Position numbers and translations under genes: made by a program. Under the pieces are notes generated by a model. It was not told where the DNA came from. It worked only from the letters and a program-made list of their open reading frames with translations, and searched no databases. From CAVONV01 sp963697355 (GTDB taxonomy: Bacteria; Acidobacteriota; Vicinamibacteria; Marinacidobacterales; DATDRI01): a DNA stretch of 64,000 bases. The stretch spans positions 186,001 through 250,000 of the forward strand of contig CAVONV010000035.1 in the NCBI GenBank assembly GCA_963697355.1. Direction: 5' to 3'. This document shows, piece by piece, positions 16,359 to 24,757 of the stretch; position 1 is the stretch's first letter, and the number at the start of each line of letters is the position of its first letter.

Positions 16359-19300
16359 ATGGCAACGATGAGGCAACGACTTGTGACTTCTTTCTTACTC
16401 TCTGCTCTCCTCACATTCCTGGCTATAGTTCCCACCGCGCTATCCAGGGAGGAACCAGATCCGAACGCGGTTTACAACCCATCCTATTACGGTGCCATGG
16501 AGTATCGGATGATCGGTCCTTACCGCGGCGGCCGCGTCACCGCTGTCACCGGTGTCGTTGGACAACCGTTCACCTTCTACTTTGGAGCAACCGGTGGAGG
16601 GGTCTGGAAATCCACCAACGCCGGAGAAAGCTGGACGAATATCTCTGACGATGACTTCGAGGTGGGATCCATCGGGGCCATTGCCGTCGCTGATTCCGAC
16701 CCCAACGTTATCTATGTCGGCACCGGCTCGGCCTGTCCTCGCGGCAACATCTCCGTAGGCAACGGTGTCTACAAGTCTACGGACGCCGGTAGAACCTGGA
16801 CTCATGTCGGTTTGCCGGAAGCGGGGCTGATAGCCCGTGTTCGCGTTCATCCGAAAGAGTCCGACCTCGTCTACGTCGCTGCCCTCGGGCATATTTTTGG
16901 TCCCAACGACGAGCGTGGCGTATTCCGTTCCCGGGATGGCGGCACGACTTGGGACAAAGTACTCTACATTTCTGAGAAGACGGGGGCCGTCGATCTCGCG
17001 ATGAATCCAAAGAACCCGCGAGAGATGTACGCCGCCATGTGGCGGGCCGAGAGGAAACCTTGGACATTCATCGACGGAGACGAGGAAGGTGGGATATACA
17101 AAACGACCGACGGCGGAGACAACTGGAGCAAGCTCGAGTCGGATCTGCCTGACGGTCTCATCGGAAGGATCGGACTCGCTCTTTCGCCGAAACAGCCGGA
17201 CCGCGTTTGGGCGCAGGTGACCGCGGAGAAAGGCAAAGGCGGTCTCTATCGAACCGACGACGCGGGAAAAACCTGGACGCTCATCAGCGAGGACCGAAAT
17301 CTACAAGGTCGCGGCTGGTACTACGCTCACGTCACTGCCGATCCCAACGATGAGAATACCGTCTGGGCGATGAACGCGGGCTTCTTCAAGTCTATCGATG
17401 GCGGCAAGAGCTTCGACCGGGTTTCGGTACCTCACGGAGACAACCATGACCTTTGGATCAATCCCAACGACTCGAGGATCATGATCCAGAGCAACGACGG
17501 TGGGGCCAACGTCACCTTAGATGGTGCCGAGACCTGGACCACGCAATACAATCAACCCACGGCCGAGTTCTACAGGGTGACGGTCGACAACCGCTTTCCC
17601 TACCGCGTTTATGGTGCCCAGCAGGATAACAGTACCATCACGGTCCCCTCCTGGAGCCAGGGTGGAATCACCCCCAAACAGTACTGGTACGCCGTAGCGG
17701 GCGGAGAAAGCGGCCATATTGCCGTCGATCCGGACAACCCGGATCTCACTTATGCAGGCAACTATATCGGCCTCATCGATCGTTATGACCATGGAACCGG
17801 TCATTCAAGAAATGTCATCGTCTATCCGGAGATGGCAGATGGTGTCGCCCCTAAAGACCTAATGTATCGCTTCCAATGGAACGCACCGATCGTGATCTCA
17901 CCCCACGACCCCCAAACGGTTTATCACACTTCCAACTTCGTTCATCGCACCACGGATGGAGGCATGAGTTGGGAAACGATCAGCCCTGATTTGACGAAAA
18001 ACGAGGTAGAGAAGCAGGAGTTACCCGGAGATCCCATTCAGCACGACCACACGGGCGTCGAGGTCTATAGCACGGTCTTTGCTTTTCAAGAATCTCCTCA
18101 TCAGCAGGGGGAGTTGTGGGCGGGCACCGATGACGGCCTCGTGCAGCTATCTCGAGACAACGGCGGGAGTTGGGCCGATATCACGCCCGAAAGACATGCC
18201 TGATGATGGCACCGTGAACATGGTCGACATCTCCTCGCACCAACCGGGCAGAGCTTTCATCGCCGTCTATCGCTACCGCATGGACGATTTCGCACCCTAT
18301 GTCTTTCGCACCAACGACTACGGCGAAAACTGGGACCTTCTTACCAACGGCACCAACGGAATCCCCCAAAATCATCCGGTCAGAGTGGTGCGCGAAGATC
18401 CGGATCGCAAAGGTCTTCTCTATGCAGGAACGGAGTTCGGCATGTTCGTCTCCTTCGACGACGGTCGGCATTGGCAATCGCTCCAGCTGAACCTCCCCCA
18501 CGTCCCCGTAACCGATCTACTCGTACACCGCCAAGATCTCGTCGTCGCTACCCAAGGCCGGTCTTTTTGGATATTAGATGACCTCACTCCCCTTCATCAG
18601 ATCAACGACCAGGTGGGCTCTTCCGACATGTTTTTGTTCAAACCACGCGACACCCACCGCATCGAGGGTAGGGGCTTTCGAGGTGATCGTGCCCCAACAC
18701 CACGTCCTGCCGGCGCGGTCATCTACTACCACCTGGCTGAGAAGCTCGACGTCGCGATTCAGCTCGAGATTCTCGACGACCAAGATCAAGTCATTCGTAC
18801 TTTTCAAAGCAAGGACGAAAAAGACCAAGCCGACGAGGACGAGGAAGAACAGAAAGAAGAGCCCCTTCCGGCCAAACAAGGTATGAACCGCTTCGTCTGG
18901 GATCTGAAACACCAAAAACTCGACACCGTCAAGGGTTCGGTGATGTCGCTCGGCTACACCGGAGGCTACTGGGCGATTCCCGGGAACTACAGAGTGAGGC
19001 TGAGCAAGGGAGAAGACGTCCCGCTCGAAACGTCATTCCAGATCCTCAAAGATCCGCGTTTGACCGAGGTCACTCAGGAGGACCTCGAGAAGCAGTTCGA
19101 GCTCGTCACCCAGGTCCGAGACAAGATCACGGAAATCCACAATCACATCCGCACGATCCGCTCGGTGCGGGATCAGATGAAAAACGTGATTGAGCTAGCG
19201 AAGAAATCGGGAATCGAGGGTGATTTCAAAGACCAAGCCGAGGCGATCGATGAAAAACTCACTTCGGTAGAAGAAGAGCTCATCCAAACAAAGAACGAGG

Positions 19301-19542
19301 CCGGTCAAGATCCGTTGAACTTCCCACCAAAGATCGACAACCAGTTCGTCTACCTATATGGACACGTCAATGAAGCCTATGGACGACCAACTGAGGGCTC
19401 CCAGAAGCGCTTCGAAGACCTGGCCGCCCAGCTCCAACCCCACGTTGACCAGTTGAAGGAAGTACTCGATGTCGACCTGGCCCGCTTCAATCAGACCTTG
19501 AGGGAAAAAGATGCTGCCGTAGTGATGATTCCTAAGTACTGA
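16359..19542 (+). CDS. Secreted sortilin-type BNR/beta-propeller protein, paralogue A (one frameshift)
   Basis: This protein of about 1060 residues has a signal peptide (MATMRQRLVTSFLLSALLTF, cut near ALS-REE). A long beta-propeller of sortilin/BNR repeats follows: GGGVWKSTNAGESWTNI, YKSTDAGRTWTHVGL, FRSRDGGTTWDKVL and YKTTDGGDNWSKL. The C-terminal part (about 760-1060) is an unpaired beta region plus a helical segment. Such proteins are abundant in Acidobacteriota and are probably surface or periplasmic; their function is unknown. The frame changes at 18186-18188. After SWADITP the code continues as KDMPDDGTVNMVDIS only if one C of the CCC run is removed. Translation of the given sequence would stop at 18203. 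Paralogues B and C lie at 36-43 kb. Confidence 0.82.
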
Positions 19543-19550
19543 GACGAAAG

Positions 19551-19611
19551 CATCCGCACGGCCAAGACAGGCGGACGCCCTCCGCATCAGAAAACTGTCT
19601 CCGTGCGGATG
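19551..19611. repeat. Inverted-repeat element, copy 2
   Basis: Arms CATCCGCACGG (19551-19561) and CCGTGCGGATG (19601-19611) enclose 39 bases. Read on the minus strand, the element aligns end to end with the copy at 4708-4761, including GATGCGG and GCGTCC. It is followed by CCCTGCCCGTGCCCGGGG and then CTCCTTT heptamers (about 19641-19663), as GC- and CT-rich tracts also flank copy 1. Confidence 0.55.
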
Positions 19612-19724
19612 TCCCGTTCCCCTGCCCGTGCCCGGGGCACCTCCTTTCTCCTTTCTCCTTTCTACTTCCTCCCTCCTGAATTGGACTTCGGCGCAATCGT
19701 CGAGCTGAGGTAAGATGAGCCGGA

Positions 19725-21608
19725 ATGAAGTCGTTCCCACTACGAATCCTGCTGAACTATTCCGTTCCTCTCGGCATCTTTGTGGGCGCCCTGGCCTTCT
19801 ACATCTACACCGGCCCGCCCGATATCGCTTGGTTGGACGGTGCGCATTATCAGCGGCGCATCGTCCTGACCGAGATTGGAGAGGGTCCGTGGGACCAACC
19901 ACTTTACGTTTTGCTGTCTCAGCCCTTTCTCCTTATGCCGTGGGGCTCACTCACTCAACGCGCCAATTTAGCTTCCGCCACATTCGCGGCCGGCGCCTGT
20001 CTGTTCATCTACCTCTTGTTGAAATCTCTTCTCGAAGTCGCTCCTCAGTTCATTGCGCGGCGAGTCGGCATCCTGACGGCCGTTTCCCTCGGCGTGTCTC
20101 ACACTTTTTGGTCCCGGGCTGTGAGACCGGCTCCAGAGGTGTTGGATGCCTTGCTTTTGGCCGCCATTCTTTATTGCCTCGTCCGTTTCGCCAACGAAGG
20201 TCGGGTACGCTACTTCTACGCTTCGATGCTCGTTCTGGGATTGTCCTTTTCCAACAGTCTCATGATGCTCTTTTTCCTCCCCTTCTTGGCCATTTGGGCG
20301 AGAGTGGTCAAACCTCCTTTGGTTCGCGAAATCGGCGTGGTTCGATTCAAGGGATTACTCCTTTTGGCGGCAGGTTCAGCGGTCGCTCTCGCCGTCGCCG
20401 CATGGGGATGGTCGGCGGCCGGCTTCCGAGTTCCGGATGAACAACTGAGTTGGCTCACCTTCTGGCGGGGTCACATGATGCTCTCCTGGGAGGGGGGATT
20501 CGGGACTTCCCTGATCCGTTTCCTCGCCATGCTTTTTTATAACTTCCTACCTTGGTCAGCCATGGTGGGCCTACTGGGTATCATCGAGCTCTTCCAAAGG
20601 CAGAAGTACATCTTCTGGCTCATTTTTCCACTGCTATTGGTACACTCGGGGCTAACCATCACTCTCGATCTGGCGGAGCCGGTCCCGGCCTACCTCCCCG
20701 TCTGGGTGCTCTTGTCCATCGCCATAGGCTATGGATGGTGGAAGATATTGGCCGAATCAACATGGAAGGGCTTCGTTGTTGCGTTGATTCTGAGCCTGTC
20801 CCCCGTCGCCATTTACCATTACGCCGCCCCTGCCATCCAGAGAATCGGTGAGGAGATCCGAGTCCGGACACTAATGAGTCCACCTTTCGAGATCCCCCTG
20901 GAGTCACTCGACTACTATCTCAATCCCGACCAGCGTCATTTGCCCGACGCCCGGAGCTTCGCGCAGACGATGTTGGCCTCGTTACCCGACAAAGCTCGAA
21001 TCGCTTCCACTTCTTGGGACGGTGAAATGTTGGTCGCGCCCGCCCGCTACATCGCGGAGGTCGAGAACGCCCGCTCCGAGCTCAAATTCGACACCGTCGG
21101 GCGGGACGATGACGAAACGCTCGACCAATGGGCGCGACAAAGTGACACCCCTTTGTTCTTGTCGAGCCTCCACCCACTCAATCCATCCGTGGAAAAACTC
21201 ATCGGCAAATATGACTTCCTACCTACGGGCTACTTGTACCAAGTGAAACTCCGAGGCGACGTTCCGGACGAAGCCCCAGCTGGGGTGGAAGAACCTTTCC
21301 CCATCGCCGGAATATGGTCCGGTTATACACGTCCCCATGGATACCGCCTCGAGTTCGATATTCTGACGGCGGCGGACAATGTTCACACGGGAAGCGCGAT
21401 CTTGAATCGGACATCGGCCCGACCCCTAGAAGGCAGTTTTACCAGAATCACATACGTCGGTGAGTCTTTTTTGGGAAGGATTGCCTTTGAGGATCGGGTT
21501 TTCATCCACCTCGATGCCCGCGTCGTCGGGAAACGCATGGAAGGTACTTGGCAAATCTTCGAGGCTCAGGATCTAGCAGGAACCTTCGTGGTCACGAAAC
21601 GACAGTAG
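19725..21608 (+). CDS. DUF2723-type multi-pass membrane protein (GT-C-like)
   Basis: This 627-residue protein has about nine to ten predicted membrane helices in residues 8-370. It begins with LLNYSVPLGIFVGALAFYIY, and the early loop contains the acidic WLDGAHYQ and DQPLYVLLSQPF. RAVRPAPEVL follows in the next loop. These features match DUF2723 membrane proteins, which resemble GT-C glycosyltransferases using lipid-linked donors. The C-terminal 250 residues are soluble, with a beta-rich end (IAGIWSGYTRPHGYRLEFDI to the stop). The donor and acceptor are unknown. It is preceded by repeats rather than by a gene in an operon. Confidence 0.78.
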   Translation: MKSFPLRILLNYSVPLGIFVGALAFYIYTGPPDIAWLDGAHYQRRIVLTEIGEGPWDQPLYVLLSQPFLLMPWGSLTQRANLASATFAAGACLFIYLLLKSLLEVAPQFIARRVGILTAVSLGVSHTFWSRAVRPAPEVLDALLLAAILYCLVRFANEGRVRYFYASMLVLGLSFSNSLMMLFFLPFLAIWARVVKPPLVREIGVVRFKGLLLLAAGSAVALAVAAWGWSAAGFRVPDEQLSWLTFWRGHMMLSWEGGFGTSLIRFLAMLFYNFLPWSAMVGLLGIIELFQRQKYIFWLIFPLLLVHSGLTITLDLAEPVPAYLPVWVLLSIAIGYGWWKILAESTWKGFVVALILSLSPVAIYHYAAPAIQRIGEEIRVRTLMSPPFEIPLESLDYYLNPDQRHLPDARSFAQTMLASLPDKARIASTSWDGEMLVAPARYIAEVENARSELKFDTVGRDDDETLDQWARQSDTPLFLSSLHPLNPSVEKLIGKYDFLPTGYLYQVKLRGDVPDEAPAGVEEPFPIAGIWSGYTRPHGYRLEFDILTAADNVHTGSAILNRTSARPLEGSFTRITYVGESFLGRIAFEDRVFIHLDARVVGKRMEGTWQIFEAQDLAGTFVVTKRQ

Positions 21609-21657
21609 CCCCTTCGGCGAAGGCGAGCATTCAGCAGTCGAAAATCCGCAGTAAAAC

Positions 21658-22229
21658 CTAGCTCTGCCAAACCGTGGGTTCCAGAAGATCCGCTTGGAGC
21701 TCTCCTCGACTTTCTGGTAACGCTCCGCTGGTGCCTTTTTCATACACCTCAGGATGATGAGCTCGAGAGGGAGCGTGATGTTCGGGTTGATGGAGCGCGG
21801 ATTGGGAGGGTCTTCCTGCACATGTTTCATAGCGATGACCATGTGCGAGTCCCCCGAGAACGGAAGCACACCGGTAAACATCTCGTAGAAAACGACACCC
21901 AAAGAGTAGATGTCACTTCGATGGTCGAGGTCTTTCTTGCCCTGCACCTGTTCGGGAGACATGTAGTCCGGAGTACCGACGATCAATCCCGTCGCCGTCA
22001 TCCCACTCTTGTTCATCGGACGGGCAATCCCAAAGTCCATTATCTTCACTTCGCTCGCCGGAGTGATAATGATATTTTGCGGTTTCACGTCTCGATGAAC
22101 AACACCTTGCTGATGAGCGGCCCTGAGTCCGGATGAGGTTTGTTTGGCAATTTGAACACCCACCTCCATCGGCAACGACCCGCGCTTCCGGATGAGCTAC
22201 TTCAAGGTCATCCCCCGCTTTCTGTTGCG
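21658..22229 (-). pseudogene. Ser/Thr protein kinase remnant
   Basis: This is a kinase catalytic domain without its N-lobe. Still readable are HQQGVVHRDVKPQNIIITP (catalytic loop), VKIMDFGIARP (DFG), GTPDYMSPEQVQG (APE-type motif) and RSDIYSLGVVFYEMFTG. Upstream in the same frame, MTLK is followed by TAG (22197-22199) and then LIRKRGSLP, as in EGMTLKELIRKR of intact kinases, so a Glu codon seems mutated to a stop. At the 3' end two extra bases (near 21700) shift the frame. The expected ending EELQADLLEPTVWQS and its TAG (21658-21660) are still visible in the other frame. The ATP-binding glycine loop and lysine are absent, so no active kinase can be made. Confidence 0.75.
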
Positions 22230-22235
22230 AAGAGC

Positions 22236-22391
22236 CATGGATGGGACTGGAAGAAATGGGATATCGGTGCGAGGGTAACCATCATTCAGCACGTGGATCT
22301 AACGGTGGAATACTCCATCGTGAAGATCAAAGCTACTGAAGACATCGACAACAACGAGTTCCTGACGACCCTGGCTCTAAAGAAAAAGTGG
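22236..22391 (+). pseudogene. C-terminal fragment of an outer-membrane beta-barrel protein
   Basis: About 52 residues in one frame alternate polar and hydrophobic residues, as in terminal barrel strands: WDIGARVTIIQHVDLTVEYS, then IVKIKATEDIDNNEFLTTLA, then LKKKW. Outer-membrane barrels commonly end in such a strand with an aromatic last residue. The rest of the gene is missing, and the frame runs on past the Trp into repeat sequence. It overlaps the decayed kinase end to end, which shows that unrelated gene pieces have been joined here. The assignment is by pattern only. Confidence 0.45.
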
Positions 22392-22436
22392 CCGATAGGC
22401 AGTCGTGGTCACATCCGCTACTGCCTACCGGCCTGT

Positions 22437-22478
22437 TTACTGCTTACTGCTTACTGCTTACTGCTTACTGCTTACTGT
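22437..22478. repeat. Tandem TTACTGC heptamer repeat
   Basis: Five perfect copies of TTACTGC (22437-22471) and a near-copy are followed by TTTTCTG hexamer/heptamer variants to about 22495. TCACTG/TTACTG-type words then run to about 22545. It is non-coding and prone to slippage. Confidence 0.8.
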
Positions 22479-22554
22479 TTTCTGTTTTCTGTTTTATGGC
22501 TTCTGCCTTCTGGTCACTGATTACTGATTACCGGTCACTGGCCTCTGGTCTCTT

Positions 22555-22572
22555 ATTCTTGAGTACTCGAGT
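22555..22572 (-). repeat. Dispersed short repeat, copy 2 (ACTCGAGT-rich)
   Basis: ATTCTTGAGTACTCGAGT here is the exact reverse complement of 3661-3678. It lies immediately after the TTACTGC-type repeats, and copy 1 also neighbours GACAGTA words. Confidence 0.5.
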
Positions 22573-22597
22573 TCCCGAACGCAAGGCGCCTACCTAC

Positions 22598-23002
22598 TCA
22601 CTGGGCGCCTTGCTTCGTTCTACTCTCCACCATGATGCAGGCGTTAGCCAGGTAGTTGAAGCCGCCGGCTTCGAGAGCACTCATCACCTCGGGGCTTTCG
22701 GCACCCGGCTGCAACCAGACGTTCTCCAGACCCAAATCCGCGCACTCCTCGAGAACCCGAAGTGCCACAGTCGGCGGCACGACAATGTTGACGATGGTTG
22801 GTTTCTCGGGGAGAGCTCGCAGCGAAGGATAGGCTTCGTCCCCGTCAACGCGGTCGTCATTCTTGTTGATGGGATATGTTCTGAAACCTTTGCTCTTCAA
22901 GTCCCGATAGATGACATTGCCGTATTTCGCCGGATTGTTCGACGCTCCGACGACGGCAATGGTCGTCTCCGGCTGCTCCAGTAGAGTCGCGATGTCTTTC
23001 AT
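22598..23002 (-). CDS. CoA-binding (Rossmann) protein, YccU-like
   Basis: This 134-residue single-domain protein has the CoA-binding Rossmann pattern. TIAVVGASNNPAKYGNVIYRDL (residues 14-35) is followed by TYPINKN, PTIVNIVVPPTVALRVLEEC and NVWLQPGAES. AACIMVESR lies at the end. It matches the YccU/CoA_binding_2 family, which resembles the nucleotide-binding part of succinyl-CoA synthetase alpha. The physiological role of stand-alone members is not established. It ends just beyond the repeat patch and begins 11 bases after the next upstream gene, so the two may be co-transcribed. Confidence 0.88.
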   Translation of the reverse strand: MKDIATLLEQPETTIAVVGASNNPAKYGNVIYRDLKSKGFRTYPINKNDDRVDGDEAYPSLRALPEKPTIVNIVVPPTVALRVLEECADLGLENVWLQPGAESPEVMSALEAGGFNYLANACIMVESRTKQGAQ

Positions 23003-23012
23003 CTGACTATCA

Positions 23013-23468
23013 TCAATGCCAAATAATGGCGTCAGTCATTTCTCTAACAGCCCGCTTGTCTCCCGCCAAATAGCGTCCGGCAATGGGCTCGGCGTCACGG
23101 AAAGCCACGCGGCCGATGCGGTCGGTTAATTCGTGCCGCAGATAGATATAGACCACATCGAATTTGTGGGGGATCGCCGCGGTTTCCAACGCCGCGATCG
23201 GAGCAAAGGCCGTGAACTCATCGAGGGGCATCGTGAAACGTAGCTCCGCATCCTGCCCTTTTCCGTCGTTGGATTCATGGACGTTGACAACGCACTTCCA
23301 ACCCTCTGCCTCCTTCTCCTTCATCAGGGAGCTCATCTTGGAATCCATCTTGTCTTCGAGGTCCATCTTGTACTTCGATATCAGCCGCTTCTGTGCAAAA
23401 CCGTCCGAGGCCAGTAAGAGTCCCGCAACGGCAAGAAAGGCAACCACGAGTTTCGAATACCGCTTCAT
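23013..23468 (-). CDS. Secreted protein of unknown function
   Basis: This is a 151-residue protein with a clear signal peptide (MKRYSKLVVAFLAVAGLLLA, cut near FAQ-KR). The ATG at 23468 is chosen because GGGAGGAAGAAG lies directly upstream and because the signal peptide starts there; a longer frame to 23510 exists. The mature part has KYKMDLEDKMDSKMSSLMKE, a central AELRFTMPLDEF and a C-terminal DRIGRVAFRDAEPIAGR. I do not recognise a family. It is probably periplasmic. Confidence 0.65.
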   Translation of the reverse strand: MKRYSKLVVAFLAVAGLLLASDGFAQKRLISKYKMDLEDKMDSKMSSLMKEKEAEGWKCVVNVHESNDGKGQDAELRFTMPLDEFTAFAPIAALETAAIPHKFDVVYIYLRHELTDRIGRVAFRDAEPIAGRYLAGDKRAVREMTDAIIWH

Positions 23469-23713
23469 CTTCTTCCTCCCATCCCACCCTGCTTCCGCAG
23501 ACGTGGACATTCAACGATTGTCTCGGGCAACGACGTTGGACCCGACGTTGCTCCCACTCCAAACCACCAACAAGACACAAGGGCACGCCATGAGCCTGGA
23601 GCGCATAGGAAACCGCGATGTCTTACTAGCAGTCAAATATTCTAGCATGGAGGCTTTTGGTAGCCAACTCAAGTCGGGTAAGGGAATGGTCGGGCAGGCC
23701 AGACTCTCCTAAC

Positions 23714-24598
23714 TCAGGCAGGACGGACTCGATTCGGGACCAGTATCCTCAACTCAATCAGTCTCGACATTGCTTTCGCCACCTCGACATCCAGATAAGG
23801 ACTCACATCCATCACTTCCATCAAGGTTCTGGCTTCCCCGGCTGCGCGAGCCACTTCTTGTTCGATAGGTGAGAGCTCGACGTTCGGTGACGAAGGAACG
23901 AGGGTCAGTTGACTCCCCGGGTCAGGCAACGAGTCGAGGAGACGCTGATATTCCCCTTGCAACCTCATGCTGTCCACCAACATCCGTTCCAGCGGCTGCT
24001 CGATATTTACTTGTTTGGGATGACCTTTTCGAAATTGAAACTCTGCCCCTCCCCAGCCCAGAATGCGATGGAAGGCTTTCTCCCCTAGAATCCCGTTGAC
24101 CTTGGCATAACATGCGCAACCATTTTGGAAGTCAATGCGACCGAACTGTCCGTTGTAGAGCATCAACGTCCCGCTCTTCCCATGGTGGGCAAGCACTTGC
24201 ACCAAGTCCACCGGGCTCAAGTGCTCGGCAACGCCGAACAGGACGTCGTCCGTGATCTTTTCGTCGTTCTCACCTCCCGCTGTCTCGCCATTCCCTTCGG
24301 GGAAGGTTGGATCCAAGCACATCTCCAACTCGGCCGACCCAAGGCGTATTCGATCACCTGGATTGACGACTTCTTGCTCTGTCCTAACGTCATTGACAAA
24401 CGTCCCATTCGTACTATCGAGATCCTGCAATATGAGACGCTCCGACTCCATCCGGATCTCGGCATGGACCCGTGAAACGGTGGGGTCCGGGACGACGAGA
24501 TCGCAGCCTCTGCCGCGTCCCACACGAATGGCCGCGGATGCCTCGAGCTCGACAACGAGCTCTCTCCGAGCTCCACGAAGGACGAAATTCAGATTCAC
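23714..24598 (-). CDS. FHA domain plus DUF4388 (PatA-N-like) protein
   Basis: This 294-residue cytoplasmic signalling protein has an N-terminal FHA domain (about 5-95). It contains IRVGRGRGCDLVVPDPTVSR, SRVHAEI and DLDSTNGTFVND, which together form a phosphothreonine-binding site. The second region (about 120-225) has LSPVDLVQVLAHHGKSGTLM and FGRIDFQNGCACYAKVNGIL. GEKAFHRILGWGGAEFQFRKG comes next. This is the DUF4388 pattern seen in PatA-like and gliding/signalling proteins of Acidobacteriota and Myxococcota. A helical tail follows. No kinase gene is intact nearby; the nearest kinase (21.7 kb) is decayed. Confidence 0.82.
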   Translation of the reverse strand: MNLNFVLRGARRELVVELEASAAIRVGRGRGCDLVVPDPTVSRVHAEIRMESERLILQDLDSTNGTFVNDVRTEQEVVNPGDRIRLGSAELEMCLDPTFPEGNGETAGGENDEKITDDVLFGVAEHLSPVDLVQVLAHHGKSGTLMLYNGQFGRIDFQNGCACYAKVNGILGEKAFHRILGWGGAEFQFRKGHPKQVNIEQPLERMLVDSMRLQGEYQRLLDSLPDPGSQLTLVPSSPNVELSPIEQEVARAAGEARTLMEVMDVSPYLDVEVAKAMSRLIELRILVPNRVRPA

Positions 24599-24757
24599 AT
24601 TCCTCTCCCTCCTTCGTTAGTAGCAAAGGACGGGCCAGAATAGAGATTTCACTAATGACCAAGAATCAGGGGGTTACAACCACAGGATGTCAACGAGAGT
24701 AGGAATCTCCCCTCGGGGGAAGGAAAACACCCACAGTGTGAGAACGAGAGCGCCGGC

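Noticed and set aside
22437..22545. CRISPR-like repetition
   Set aside because: Units are 6-7 bases in direct tandem with no spacers and no cas genes, so this is a simple-sequence repeat.
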